Source: Cranoglanis bouderius
Lineage: Eukaryota; Chordata; Actinopteri; Siluriformes; Cranoglanididae
Reading direction: 5' to 3'
Length of the DNA stretch: 64,000 bases
NCBI GenBank assembly: GCA_023630585.1
Contig: CM042552.1
Coordinates: 814,001 to 878,000 of the forward strand
A model generated the notes under the pieces. The model worked only from the letters and a program-made list of their open reading frames with translations. It was not told the DNA's origin and searched no databases. Position numbers and translations under genes: made by a program. This document shows positions 19,849 to 33,200 of the stretch, piece after piece; position 1 is the first letter of the stretch; the number at the start of each line of letters is the position of its first letter.

Positions 19849-22525
19849 ATGGTGAGTTTATACCACTTTTGTTTATGACCCATTAATGTGATGTGAGTTG
19901 ATATAAACGCACTTGAAGTCATCATCTTTGTTGTTTTCTCCGTGTAGCTGCTGCTGCTGCTCTCGGCGCTGCTGCCCCTGCTGGTGCAGACGGCTGCGGA
20001 CACTACAGACTCCCTGCCACTGGACTGTGAGGACATTTACAATAACGGCTCCATCCACAGCGGAGTTTACACCATCTACCCTGCAGGGTCTGCAGGTGCT
20101 GAACCTGTGCAGGTGTACTGTGATATGGGCTGTGATGAAGACGGGAACCACGGGAAGGAAAAATGGACCGTGAGTGAAACGTGTTGTCTGAAACTGTGAT
20201 TTAATAACGTGATCCACTGTTCATTTTTATTTCTGTTACACTTCATTTAAACACCAAAAAGCAAAAACTTAAAGCCAATATTGTGTTTTTACCCCTGCAC
20301 TGGGATAACGCTAACTGCCAAATAAATAAATGTTCATTTATAACCCAATCTCCAGGTGATTCAGAGGAGACTTGACGGCAGTGTGAATTTCTACAGGCCG
20401 TGGGTGGATTACAGGAACGGCTTTGGCAACGCAGACGGAGAATACTGGCTGGGTGAGAAATGGAAATCTCTGAGCATGTTGATTTATCCTCTCACACAAT
20501 TCTCCATTACCTTCCACACCTAAAAAAAAAAAAAAAAAAAAGTCGAGTAACATCATCACTAGTCAATTAACTCTGTTAAAGTGATTTAGAGCCCTTAACA
20601 TTGCTTTTACCACAGGTCTGAGAGTCCCTGAGCGAGGTGAATTGACTGTAAAACGACATAAGTGTTGAGTACGTTACACAACCTTCAACTAATGTTTTTC
20701 TTTACAGTTCTTTTAATCATGTGCACTATAAACCAAACCAAATATCCTAAATCAATTTCACTCTGATTTGAACTAAGTAAATGGCGGTCAAAGCACCCTT
20801 AAACTGTAAGCTGTGTAAAAACAGGGGAAAGTGCTATGGGGTTAAAGACAAAATAGAACTTTGATCAGTGTCTAGAGTTTCTGAATGACAGTTTTTATTG
20901 GCTATACGAACATAAATCACACATTTTATTTTGTGATTCTTACCAGAGACACAGAACTTAAAAAATAAGTGTATATGTACTGTACATAGGGGTGTCCAGT
21001 CTTATCTGCAAAGGGCTGATGTGGCTACAGGTTTTCATTCCAGCCAATCAGAAGCCACACCTGATTCCAGCTGTTGAACTGGTTGATATTGGTTGATCAG
21101 GTGTACAGTATGTCCTGATTAGAATGAAAACCTTCAGCAGCCACAATGGCCATCTGTGGATAAGCTGGAACACACCTGATATACACAGATTATTAGTACT
21201 GGGTACTATTGAGACTGATGAAGATATAGGAGTCAGTCATTTTATTAGTTTTTTTTTAATTATACAGGTCTGGAGAACATCTTTCTAATGACCTTCAGGG
21301 AGAGGTATCAACTGAGAGTGGACCTTGAGGACTTTGATACAGGCAGTGCCTTCGCCCAGTACGGCTCTTTCTACATCGACCCAGAGCACAGCACTTATGC
21401 AGTGCACATCGGCAACTTTATCAACGGAGGTGCAGGTGAGCAAAACACTACTGGTTATGATCATTTGTTTACTGCATGTCTGTGTCCCCACACGAGCTCA
21501 CCATGAGCTTGTTCAGTACAGCTGGGCTGCGGATCTGACATCTCACTCTACTGTTCGAATAGGACTTTGTTGCATGCTGGAGTGTTGTTGTGTGTTACAT
21601 TACATAACTCCACATTAAAAACCGAACGATGACTGGTCATTTCACTGTCTGTCAGACGCTCGCTTCACATCTGAGCCGGAGTTTTTTTAGGTAGAATTAG
21701 GAAGAATGCACTTCATAGCGTCAAAAGTCTGGCTTGTCACATATCGGCCCAACAAGAAGATTTATTAAAAAATGCCAAATATCGGCTAGTATATCAGCCT
21801 TGGCGATATATCAGTCGACCACTAATTATGTCCTTCGTTTATGGTAGAAGCCGATTTAAGTGGTTTCCATAAAGAGCCCTTATCCTTTAACATGACAGTA
21901 AAACCTTGCCTCTTTGATATCACGCTCATGTCATGTTTTCATCACAATTTCTAAATCAAAATGTAACAACTGGGGTCAGTGAAACAGCATGTAAATCTTA
22001 CTTTATTTACAATTATGTACAGATTTATTTACTATCACTATGCCCAGTCTACAAGACTTAATGCCAAGCTTGACCTGTAAAACTATGGATGTGTAGAACT
22101 TCAGGTTTCCTCAGAATATTTGGTTCTTCCTGTTCTGTGCAGGGTGAAAGACCACAGGAATGTGTCAGCATCCTTCAAATGCTCGTTTTTGAAAGTGTGA
22201 AAAGTATATATATATATATATATAAGAACGGGAATATATGTGCCGTGTGATTCCAGGGGATCCTCTGAGCAACATTAATGGCAAAGTTTTTTCGACTCCT
22301 GACCGAAATCCGTACGGCAGCTGTGCAGACAGTTACATGGGAGGGTTTTGGTACAGTTGCTGGTGGAGTAATGGCGTGGCCAACCCCAATGGCCTGTACA
22401 AATGGAAGAGCGTGGCAGCAGCATACTTAGACAACGGGATCCTGTGGACCAGCTGGAGATATTACCACTCTATGAAGACCGTAGTGATGAAGATCCGACG
22501 GATCACTATAGACGACATTATATAA
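19849..22525 (+). CDS. mfap4: MFAP4-like fibrinogen-domain secreted glycoprotein, copy C
   Basis: Coding exons are 19849-19851 (end of micro-exon 19829-19851), 19948-20169, 20356-20452, 21268-21435 and 22257-22525, giving 252 residues. The signal peptide is M followed by a leucine-rich stretch ending near LLVQTAADT. The fibrinogen domain shows LPLDCEDIYNNGSIHSG with an NGS sequon, VYCDMGC, FYRPWVDYRNGFG, GEYWLG, a calcium-type loop PDRNPYGSCAD and a VANPNGLYK segment. The end reads KTVVMKIRRITIDDII. It lacks the longer LKISLKKNAS insertion of A, B and D and belongs to a separate subfamily shared with pseudogene E. The ATG micro-exon layout matches A and B. A candidate poly(A) signal is at 22961. 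Confidence 0.88.
20989..21182. mobile_element. Short inverted-repeat element (hAT-type MITE candidate) in MFAP4-C intron 4
   Basis: The left end GGTGTCCAGTCTTATCTGC and the right end, read in reverse (GTGTTCCAGCTTATCCACAG), are imperfect inverted repeats. The length is about 190 bp with no coding. It looks like a common fish MITE; superfamily is inferred. Confidence 0.5.
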
Positions 22526-23280
22526 ATGTAGCATGTCACTGATTACGAACTAAACAAGGGGCGAATCTTTTTGTTCTGCATATTTCTGTGACATATTACT
22601 CTGTAAGAATTATTATTATTGTTTTAACTGGCATTAGCTTGAGCAAGATGTTAATTGGTTGTCCTGTTTCTTCACTGATACACTGGTAATGTCTTTCCAG
22701 TTTATTTTAACATTAATCAAAGTTATTGAGAAAATGTTTTGTACGATTCTGACATGATTATATGGAGCAGTAAATGGGTTTTGTGGTTGTTTCTCTGGCC
22801 TGTATCGTTTGTTACCAAATTTCCATTTCACTAGCAAATTATCTACTCTCATGGTATCAGAAAATGGTGGCTTCTTTTGTTCTAAACAAGTGAATTTGTA
22901 CATGTTATAGTCTCCAATTGTGACCCAGTGCCTTCATTTTCTGCCATGGAGTGACCTGATAATAAAGATAAAGCCCAGTTGATGACGTATTTCTGTGTGT
23001 GACGGTCTCTGACCCATTCGCAGCTCACGTGCAGAGCGAAAACAAGTACGGTGGAAGGTGGACGTGAAGCTGAGGAGAAGTTTATCGCTAAATGAGGAGC
23101 CTGGTGTTTGGATTTTCACTGGGATTTTTTTATTCTTTTATGTAACTGGTATATTTTAGGAGCCTATCTGGTGATGGGTAAGTTTTACTTTTAGATCAAT
23201 GTTTGTGTTTCTGAGACTCTCAAGACTGCATGCAACTATCACTTGTAGCCAAAAACAATGGTGAATGGTACTATATTTAT
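22526..23280. other. 3' region of MFAP4-C and spacer
   Basis: Probable 3' UTR to about 22985, with AATAAA at 22961. The rest shows no gene. Confidence 0.5.
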
Positions 23281-23289
23281 ATCGTTATC

Positions 23290-24120
23290 GCAATAAATAC
23301 CAGAAAATATCATGATATAGTTTTAAGTCCATATCGTCCATCCCTATCGCACAGCAGTCTGTGCATTTGACCGGCTGCAGAAGCCTAACGTTTTAAAACG
23401 TGGATCAAGCAGAGTTGCCAGTGTCATAACGCTCATAGTCTTATATGTAGACATCCTCTCTGAGAGAAGCCTCAGGAGGTTGTTGCACAATTGCAAAGCT
23501 CTCTCATCATCAACCTGTGAGGTCTTTGAGGTGATTGCATGCCTCAGCATCCGTATAAGAGGAATCACCTTTGAACCCTGACACTCTCAACTCCTCGGAC
23601 AATTCTATGGAAACCTCGTTGAAGTGGCACAGTACACCAAGGCATTCATTTACTGTCTGGTACTCTTCTGAAGTCAAAGGTGTGAAGTTTGTCTTCAGAG
23701 AAACCAAAGCAGAACCTACTGGCGGGATGAAATAATGTATGTTGGGTCTAAAATTCCAACAAACTCCCTAAAGCCAGCATCTTCGACAGTTGTAAATGGT
23801 AATCTTTTACAATCACGTTGACCAAGGCCACATCAATCATTTGTTTTCTGATCCCTGCAATACAGTAAAGTATTTAAAATAGAACTGCAGTAACAAATAA
23901 CAGCCTTTAAAACGTTAATCTATACAGTTTAGCTTCTTCCACTATTTAAGATACCTTATTATAAAGACTGCAATAGACAAACAAACAAATAATTGACTGA
24001 CCAGAGGTCTTTTACCTTGGTTGCTTGTGGCTGTTGGGCCACTTCCTGAAGATGTTTTCTCATGTTTAGCTGTAAAATGTCTCAACATTGAGGATGAATA
24101 TACACAAAACTACACATTTA
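23290..24120 (-). pseudogene. Degraded hAT-type (ZBED-like) transposase remnant
   Basis: Two minus-strand frames overlap out of phase. One (from 23707) reads LTSEEYQTVNECLGVLCHFN and VSIELSEELRVSG. The next (to 23344) reads RMLRHAITSKTSQVD and MTLATLLDPRFKTLGF. These are hallmark segments of the central and C-terminal part of hAT/ZBED transposases. A frameshift near 23540 joins them. Upstream minus-strand sequence to about 24120 may hold more degraded coding. No intact ends were found. Confidence 0.7.
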
Positions 24121-25770
24121 AATATTTATTCGTGTTATGTTGTATTCTTATCAAATCACATCACATCACTACTATCGTGTGTATATAGTGGGCGCCAGCA
24201 TTTAATATCATTGTACATGTTGAATTTCTTTTAGAACCATAACACTATTTGTGACGTGTCAGAACAAGGGACATTTTAGGTCAGATTGTTGAAGCTGATG
24301 TTGCATTCATATTTTTTTCTGTTCAGAAAAATGAGATAATAGAAATAGAATAGAAATATTCTCATGTCCACTTGCTACCATCCAGACTTCTCCTAGACCT
24401 GGAACTGGTCATGCATACACAACGTAACACAGTATCCAAGAGTTTTTACAGTTTTTAACAATTAACCCAGTAGAAGAAACGATTTTAGGGCAGTGTGCAG
24501 GTCTAATCTGGGGTTACTGGATTGTGATTATCATTCACAATGTTCAGGTATGTAGTGCGCAAAAGATGCATTATTATAAGCGATTCAAGTGGCTTTGTCA
24601 AAGCAAAGCCCAAAGTTGTATTAGGTTCCTGAAGGCTTTAGGAGTGATGATATATAGTATGTGCTGCCCAAAGCCATCTACTCCACTCAAGTGATGGTTT
24701 GCGATCTGTCCATCTTACCAGGAAGTGCCTAAGATCCAGATGTGGAGAACTTCTAGAGATCTGCAAAAACCAGACAAATGACAGTTAAACAATACGGTCA
24801 AGCTGAAAAAAAAACTGTTCTGCTGAAAACCAGAAGCGTAGTAACCCTAGAACTGCCCTATTATATACAGTATATGGCCACTTATATCTGAAAGGGTTAG
24901 ATTCAAGCGAAGAAGAGTGTTAGAACAGTCTATAAAACTTTTTTTTTTTTAAATAAATTAATTAATACATTAAAAAGTTCATCGAGCTCCTCACTAAGCT
25001 GATATAGTTTTGTATTTTGCACTGTATGGCATGTGGAACTGTTCTCACATCAGGAACATTTTTTTTAGCAGGTTGCTCCTGGTCTCCACTGGAACACTGG
25101 AGCAGTTTGTGTGGTTTAGCAAGGAAGAAAGTTCAAAAGATAAGCTGCATCTGTTTTGTTGTTGTTGTTAATGCCCATGTTTGCTTTCGCTCACACACCC
25201 CTTTCACTAAAAGACAATGCTGCAGCCAAAAATAAACCAGCAGTCCTGCAATATGAGTGTTTGAACATGATTTTCAGATGCTAATATTCACATTACAGAA
25301 GAAAAAGCATGTTTTGATTGTTTTAGCGCTCGTGTGGCCATGAGTAACTCTGTACGCTTTCAGTTGTGCAGAAATGTGCTTGGTCGCATCGTTTCAACTC
25401 CACTACCTCCGTTCCTGTTGGAATAAAAACGATAAAGTGAAAATCATCCTACAGACTGGATAAAACTGGCTATTACAGCTTAATGATGAATATAGTTAGC
25501 CTGTAAAATCAGACTTCGGGGACGGCAGGGACGAAAACGTAGAAAAAAAGTTAGACTAGTCATTGTGGGCGGGGTTAAAGGGAACAGAAATTGCTCACTT
25601 ACAGAATTTGCTCATTATTAGGTGACGTTTTTTACAATCCAGTAAAAAAAAAAAAATACCTCGCACACACATATGCTTTCTGTGTGTTTGTGTTTTGTCT
25701 TAAATGTGGTGTTATCAGATTGTGGTGTTCTCAGATTGTGATACTGATCACGCCTTCTCTGCCACGCCCT
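24121..25770. other. Gene-free stretch
   Basis: AT-rich sequence with scattered short open frames, none of which I recognise or can join. No RNA gene or element with clear ends was seen. Confidence 0.5.
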
Positions 25771-25774
25771 TTAT

Positions 25775-26040
25775 CCTCTACATATTCTCTGCCACTGTTG
25801 GGCACTTGAGCAAGGCGCTTAACCCTCAACTGCTCCCCGGGCGCCACAGCAAAAATGGCTGCCCACTGCTCCGGGTGTGTTCACAGTTTGTAGTGTGTGT
25901 GTGTGTGTGTGTGTGTGTTCACTACTCACAACTCCTAATGTGTGTGCACTAACTTGGATGGATTAAATGCAGAGGACAAATTCCAAGTATGGGTTACCAT
26001 ACACTGGCCTTCACATGTCACTTTCACTTTCACTTTCACA
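25775..26040 (+). mobile_element. SINE-like dispersed repeat
   Basis: It contains GCGCTTAACCCTCAACTGCT, a CCACTGCTCCGGGTGTGTTC segment, a (GT)n insert, GGATTAAATGCAGAGGACAA and a terminal CACTTTCACTTTC repeat. This pattern is familiar from a common fish interspersed element. I judge it a SINE-like repeat by its size and tail only. Confidence 0.5.
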
Positions 26041-26044
26041 TAAA

Positions 26045-26672
26045 GTTTATTTTATATTTAATAATCCTTCTTTAGAAACTTGAAAACTATTCCATGCAAG
26101 AAATTGAAGATATCTTGGGTTAGGGTTAAACTGTGTACTCCTCCCTTCACAGTACAGCTTCTAACCAGGATAGAAGCATAGTGTAGAAGTGACTCCAGGA
26201 TGCTGGCCTTCTGGGCAGCGTTCCAAGAAAAATTCATATCTGCGACTGGCTGATAAACATAAAAGGTTCAAATGGGTAAAAGAGCACGAACACTGAACAG
26301 AGAATGATTGGGGCGAAAGTGTTACGGACAGACAAATCTATGTTTGAAAAAAGACAAATGTGTCCATCAAACCAATCCAACTTGTTGCGGGGGTCCTTCA
26401 AGAAGCATGGAGTGAATTTTCTGTAGATCAACAAACTGACAGCTAGAATGCCAAAGGTCTCTGCAAATAAAGGATTCTCTGATGAGTTTGAAGTTTGAAG
26501 CACTAAATTATTTCAAACAGAAATCATTATTTCTAACCTTGTCCATATCTTGGCTATAGTGGCTAAATTTTCTTGTTTGTTTGTTTGTTTGTTTGTTTAG
26601 ATGAATAAGATTATGAGTTTTCATGGGAAAACGTGTTTTCTGAGTCATTCCAAACATTTGAATGGTAGTGTA
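26045..26672 (+). pseudogene. Degraded Tc1-like transposon
   Basis: Plus-strand translation near 26215-26370 gives pieces of a Tc1 transposase: KRFKWVKEHEH, then TENDWGESVTD, then KKTNVSIKP, broken by stops. The right end GTCATTCCAAACATTTGAAT followed by GGTAGTGTA (to 26672) resembles a Tc1 terminal repeat. The left end is lost. Confidence 0.6.
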
Positions 26673-27610
26673 AATGTGTGAATTTGCTCTTAATTGAATT
26701 CACATTTTAATCTTTAAAATGCCTTAGCACTTAAAAAAAAAAAATTAATAGAAGATGCTAATCCAACATAAATTGCATTTTCTTTTCATTGTGGTTTTGC
26801 ATATTACAGCAATAAAAAATATATATCTTATCGCTAAAGTGTTTGTTTTTAATGTTGTGAGCCTCATATGCTGAACATTAGAAATGTTGTTACTTCTCTA
26901 GTGCTACATATTTATAATATAGAAGTATTTAACTTTCATTTCTTTACTCTAGTGTACCGGTTTCTCGACAGGAAAGCAGGGACATGCCCATTATACTGTA
27001 CCACAAAGGTACAGCTGTGTTTACTGTATGAAGCAGGTATCAGGTCATGTGTTTGCAGGTTTGGAAAAGGAATAATAATGTAGCTGGCATCTTTGCTTTG
27101 ATTTTCTTTTAACACAAGAAACTACATGACTAAGTTTGATATCTTTCTTTTAGGGCTCTCCACCTTCATTTGCCAAAGGAAACTGATTTGCTTAATACTG
27201 TGAATATTACATATAATGAATGTTGGCTATTTTTCCCCTGTACCTTACCCATACACTGAGCACCAGATCACAATAAATATCGGTGAGTTTATTCTCTGTT
27301 TCCTCCACCGTGTTACTGACTCCACATTTCCCCTACGACAGACTCTCGATCCTGAACAAAGGGAATCACTGACCCAAACACCGGCGCGGTGAATGACACA
27401 GGAGGGAATGTGGATATGAATACAGATTTATTGACGCTAGCGTGGCAGACGTAGGCTCTGCGTACACACAAATATGACACACATAGAGTTTAATGTGTAC
27501 GAATCTAATGATAAAGTCAGATCGGAAAATTCAAGGGAATGTTCTGCTTCGGTAGAAATCCTCTGTAGAAAGACCAACCACTTTTCAAACATTTAGAAAA
27601 GTTGTGTCTA
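26673..27610. other. Gene-free stretch
   Basis: No gene seen. AT-rich, with an A-run at 26732-26743. The segment 27330-27500 has a higher CpG content and may be an old element, but I could not identify it. Confidence 0.5.
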
Positions 27611-28303
27611 TAGCAGGGGTCGGGAACCAGTCATATATGGCTCGTTCAGTGATTGGCTATGATTCAATGGCAGGGGGGAAAAAGGAATCACGAAAGCTCG
27701 TGTGTCAATTCAATTAAAACTCTACACACGGTATTTTAAAATATTACATAATTCATAATCGATGCCCGTTCGTCATGTATACACAACAAGCTCAAATTTC
27801 ACTGGACAATGTGAAGCAGAGCGGTAATTTCCCGGTCTAATTCATAAATCGGTTGAAAGCTACTTTTAGCCAGTCTGTTTTAATTCTTTTTTGACAAAGG
27901 TGAAACAGCTAAAAGAAAAAAAAGACGACGAGTATCTTTCCTTCCGGTCCGAACAGACAGATGTATTGGCGTCTGTAGAAGTTCCATTAATGGTAAGTAG
28001 TGTTCAATTTACTCTCATTTCCGAACTGCATCTCGTGTTGTTTTACCATTTGATGAAATGATCATAGTTGGTTAAATGACGTCCTACAGGCCTATTAGGT
28101 GAAGTGCTGCCAAATGGCCTTTATTACATTACCACTTTTCATAATTATGCAATAATAGTAAAGATAATAACTATAATAATAAGAATACATATATAAAAAC
28201 ATCAAAAAATATGTCAACTTCTCTGGCTCTTTAAAGAAAAAAATCATAACTTTTTTATGGCTTTTACGGCTCTGCCAGCCGAAAAGGTTCACAGCCTCTG
28301 CTT
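27611..28303. mobile_element. Non-autonomous hAT-type element
   Basis: The left end TAGCAGGGGTCGGGAACC is mirrored by the right end GGTTCACAGCCTCTGCTTTA, giving imperfect inverted repeats typical of hAT elements (CAGGGGTCGGCAACC class). About 690 bp, with no transposase frame. It abuts a fragment of the Tc1-like MITE on its right. A target duplication could not be read with confidence. Confidence 0.6.
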
Positions 28304-28306
28304 TAT

Positions 28307-28393
28307 AAAATGAACATTTAATTTCATTATTTTGAAGGCATCTTTGCTCTACAGCATTTCTCTGCATGTGTCTAAAACTTTTGCACAGTACTG
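28307..28393. mobile_element. Right-end fragment of the Tc1-like MITE
   Basis: AACATTTAATTTCATTATTT through AAAACTTTTGCACAGTACTG matches the right 80 bp of the element at 3769-4300. The hAT-type element adjoins its truncated left side. Confidence 0.75.
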
Positions 28394-29370
28394 TGTGTAT
28401 TCAGTAGTAGGGGTGCGACTGCCATTTCTGTTGGGTGTGGGTTTTTGTCTCTGTTTTTGTTAAGGGAGTGCAGTGAAGCTAACTGTCTTTCGTTTATGTT
28501 CTTCTTCTGAGGTAAATTAGTTTCCTTAAACAGCAGTTTTTGTTTGTTGTTTTGACCTTGGTCCACCCAGAAGTTTCCACGGTTTATTTGTGGTGTACAG
28601 CAAATGTGTATACTCTGTAAATACCACAATATCACCCTTTTTTGAGTCCCATTCCTGTCTACTTCAAACACCACATACTTATTCACTCCACCTTACATTA
28701 CCCCGTGCCTTTGTTTACGCTGCGTGTCCTAACCCTAGACTGGGTCGTAACAGTGGTCATAGCATTATCTGAAACTTCATGTCATATATCCGTGAAATTC
28801 TTGTTTCCCGATATACTGTATATGTAAATGTACAGTGTGTCATTATTATGATATAAACATCCGTTTCTTTTAAAAAGACCACATTATATTTTTAAAACCA
28901 ATATCTGTCTGAAAATCAGTTTTGTTTATATTTAGATCAAGAGTTTCGTCCTTTTTTAAACTCCACCCTCATCTTTAATCCTTTTCACAGACTAAAGCTC
29001 TGCATTTGACTGAAGGCATTGCCATGACTGCAGTTATTACCTTAAGAGCTTAAGAACTGTTTGATTTGAAAAGAACAATGCTCGTTGCAGGATAAGACAG
29101 GAATGCAGGAGAACCAGAATCTCAGCTAAGGCGTGGCTGTGCTGTTGTAAAATGTGTAGCCGTAGAAATACGTAGTTCTCTTTGTGTTATAAATAAAAAC
29201 TGCTTAAAACTCTAAGCATTCAAGAACTGAAACACTGCATGGATACCTTGGGTTATATTTTAATAGAATATCACAGATTAATTGTGAAAGCGTTATCATT
29301 TTATCCATATTAATGGTGACGTCGTCATTTAAAAAGTGTTGTCAGCCTCTTACAGAAAAAACTTTGGATT
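28394..29370. other. Spacer before MFAP4-D
   Basis: No gene recognised. A CRE-like TGACGTCGTCA lies at about 29318-29328, roughly 70 bp upstream of the D TATA box; its use is unknown. Confidence 0.45.
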
Positions 29371-29371
29371 T

Positions 29372-29412
29372 TTGCCAAGATGGTAACAGAGCGATATAAA
29401 AGAGATGCAAAT
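29372..29412 (+). promoter_or_regulatory. Core promoter of MFAP4-D
   Basis: TTGCCAAGAT (29372-29381, one change from the A/B form), TATAAAAG (29395-29402, spacing 23 bp) and octamer ATGCAAAT (29405-29412). Noncoding exon 1 ends at 29473. Confidence 0.68.
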
Positions 29413-29749
29413 GTCACCAGTCTGTCACTTAGCAGCCGACTACCACGACGTCTGTTCACTAGAATTAGCACAGGTGAGTGTCTTAACAATGCAAGTTATT
29501 CCTTAATTATCCGTTGAATTGTTTACAGCTCTGAATGGAAATTAAGAAATAATGTTCAAATTATAATATAATCTGATTGTATGAATTGTTGAAATAAAAT
29601 GAAACTAGCAGTTTCCAAATTTGTGCTGTTGTTGGTCTAATTGATTACTGACAACAGTAACAATTTATTTATTTATTTATTTATTACTTTTTGTCTTATT
29701 TTCATATTACTTACAGTTGTTTTCTAACAATTTATATTCTTTTGTCCTA

Positions 29750-30137
29750 CAGTTGCAATCAAAATGATTCAACCCCCAGTGCAAATCAGGTTTATTGTCA
29801 AAATTTACAGACTTTCAGCTGTTTGCGATGAACAAATCAAACAAAAGCAACTGAAATAGTTCAACACAACGAATGCTTCAAGCGGTTTCCCCAAATTCAA
29901 CTGAAAACGCGACTTATAGTGACTTCTCCAGTCTCAAAATTTATTCAACCCCCTGAATAGAATCCATCACAACAGCACAAATATGCAAAACAGGTGTTGT
30001 CTCAAGCACAACCTGATGTAACTAATCAAGGGCTTCATTAATTGCACCAGGTGTGCTTGAGCTGGAACACATGAAATACCTGAACTGACTAGGGGCAGAA
30101 AATACATTGAATTATTGAATCATTTTGATTGCAACTA
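29750..30137. mobile_element. MITE with 22-bp inverted ends in MFAP4-D intron 1
   Basis: The ends AGTTGCAATCAAAATGATTC and its reverse complement bound about 390 bp without coding, flanked by TA on both sides (29748-29749, 30138-30139). This fits a Tc1/mariner-type MITE. It occupies the part of intron 1 where A and B carry the ATG micro-exon. Confidence 0.75.
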
Positions 30138-30218
30138 TATAAGCACTATAATCATTTTTTAAAAATGTTATTATTATTCTTATTATTCTTATTCTTATTA
30201 TTATTACAGAATCAAGTC

Positions 30219-33200
30219 ATGCTGCTGTTGTTGGTGGTAGCGTTGTCCTCGCTGGTCCACTCGGCTCCTCTCTTTAACACGTCCCTGCCGCTGGACTGTG
30301 AGGATGTTTACAACCTAAAGATAAGCTTAGTAAAGAACGCCTCTGTTCCCAGTGGAGTGTACACCATTTACCCAGCAGGGCCTAATAAACCTGTGAAGGT
30401 GTACTGTGATATGGGCTGCCTGGAAAGCGGAGGCCATGATTATGGGAAATGGACGGTGAGTAAGAACATGAATCTGTTTAATGCTGTTTGAGAACACTGT
30501 AATGGGAAATAAATGTGAGGTAACAGTTCGTCTGCTTCAGGTTTCCTGAAATGTACAAATTTTTCTCAATGTTTTGTTTTCACCTGTACACCATGCTGTA
30601 TAATCCACCAACCAGGTGATTCAGAGGAGAATCGATGGCAATCTGAGTTTCTACCGGCCATGGGAGCACTATAAGAACGGATTTGGTGATGCCAGGGGTG
30701 AATACTGGCTAGGTGAGAGAACACTGTGGCATTTTGTAATCGTAGCAACTTATTAATTATGTCAATGCAACTATAATGTTCTGCTATGTCAAGAATACCA
30801 AAATATATACTTTGAGTTTAATCACTATTATTGCTACATACCAAACTAAATTATATATAATAATTAAATAAGGAATGCTAAATCTAAACCTAAGGTAGGG
30901 TTATAACTATTTTTTTAAATAAATTAAATATTAGAGTTGAGTTACACAGCTGCTTAAGTGGGTTTTCTGAGATTATTATAATCACCTGTATGTAATTCAC
31001 ACCTCCGAGGTTCCAGATTTTATTTGAGTAGAAGCATCAGAGATCATCAGTTTTTCTAGAGGCATCTAGACGATTGCTGGCCTTTAACCAGTGACCAATT
31101 TAGCTGATATATGTTACGACACGTGGTGTGTAGTCGAATGGGGGAGTCAGGATGCAAGCGCAGGGGAAACGTCAGTTTAATAGAAACCGGAAGTTCAAAA
31201 ATAAGTGAACACAAAAAACACCATCAAACATAAATCCACGAACAAAAAAGTAACAATAATCCAAAATAATAATGTAGTTAGCCGAGGAGGCAGTAATCCA
31301 AAAAAGAAACACAGTAATCCACAACGGGTAGTAAATCCAGAAAACACAGGGAAATAAACACGCAAGGCTAGGAGGTGGTCTGGAAACCACGGAAAAAGAG
31401 CTAAGGGAAAAACGCGCAAGGTTAAACACATCTAAGCTAAACTAATACTCCGCCCTGAAGTGGACACGGAGCGGCGTATTTAAACACATATCAATCACAT
31501 GTCCAAATCCATCACACCTGACATCAATACATATGAACAAATGAGAAATGAGGAGGCGGAGACATGACACGAACGAAAACATGGGAACACATGGCAGAGG
31601 TAAACAAAACATAAGTTCATGAATCAAACTTAAGTAGAGGAAGTATGCCACTCGCTACTCCTTGCAGCGTAGCGAGAGCTGGAGGAGAGGAAACCTAACA
31701 ATATATAAATGAGAAGATGGCGAGTGTTGAAATATTGCTGCATGAATAGTAGTTGTAATGATGACATTAATCACTGGTTTAATTGAACAAAATGGCTTCC
31801 ACACGCATTATTCAGCAGCACATAGAATAGCACTTGATCCAGCACAGACTGTTATTTTACATTTTTTTAAATTTATATAGACCAAGGAATATACTAAACA
31901 AGCAAATAAATAACAAATAATTATAGTAATATTTGTAAATGATGTCTGACAAACTGTCAGGTCGCGCCGTGACCGCGACTCCACTTCCCAGCATGCACAG
32001 CGGCCGGCAAACATGGCCGCCGCGAACTCTGCCTCACATTCACGTTCACGCCACGACACTGAGTCCACTTCCCACCATGCACGGCGGCCTACAAACATGG
32101 CCGCCATGGACGACACATCCCGTGACACTCCCACACTCCCACGTTCACAGTCACCTACGTTTTGATCACACACCTGTTTCTAATTTCACTGTTCACTCAC
32201 AGCCACTTTATTTAAGGACTTTAGTTTCTCTCACACGACGTGAAGTATTTGTACGCTCACCTTGTTCTTGCAATTACCAAGCCTGTTTTCTATGGACTGT
32301 TTATTCTGGTTTTTGGATCTCTGCTACAGTTATTGGATTTTGGATTACTGCCTTGCCCTTGTTGATACTGTTTGCCATTACCACAAACTTTGCCTGTTTT
32401 TTTGACCTTGCCTTTGTCTCACGTTCCCGAACTGTTCTGATACTAATGAGTATTCCTATTAAAGTGACTATTTTACTCCGCACTTGCATCCAGCCCTCAT
32501 TCTGTGTTGTAACACAAACAAAGGAGCATTGTCCTTAATGAGTCCAGAAGAAACTGTGAAATGTTCCAATTCTTCCAACACCACTTTATTTATTTAATTT
32601 ATTTTATAAATTACAGGTTTGCAGAACATCTTCATGATGACCTACAGGGAGAAGTATCAGCTGAGAGTGGACATGGAGGATTTTGAGAACGGCAGCGCCT
32701 ACGCCAGGTACACTTTGTTCTACATCGATCCAGAGTCCAGCAATTACAGGCTGAACATCGGTGGCTACATCAATGGAGGAGCAGGTGAGCAAATCAGTAA
32801 AAAAAAAATAAAATTTTAAAAACCTTTTATCTGCCTCATACAACAAAATTACTTTTGGTAAGACTTTATTTGGACAGTACACCCTAAATCCATTTATATA
32901 CAGTGAGGAAGCTGACTGATTCTTAAAATGTCATAAAATTTATCAACTCAATGAACTTAAATTGTAGGGACCTGGAGGGACCTGGGACCTTTATTTTGGA
33001 GGGACCGTATTCAGAGTTGAGTTAACTATATGTAATAAGTATTTAATACTGAAATTATACACATCAGTATTCAGACCTCAGACGTAACAATAGACTTCAG
33101 CGCCACTGTCTGTCAGTTTGATCTAACCATAATATGTCACACTGAAATTGGACCTGAAGTTGAAAGCCATGTTCTTCAGAATGAGCTGTTGATGGTTATA

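Noticed and set aside
31939..32538. 199-codon plus-strand frame
   Set aside because: It lies almost wholly within the solo LTR at 31955-32514 and shows no protein family features.
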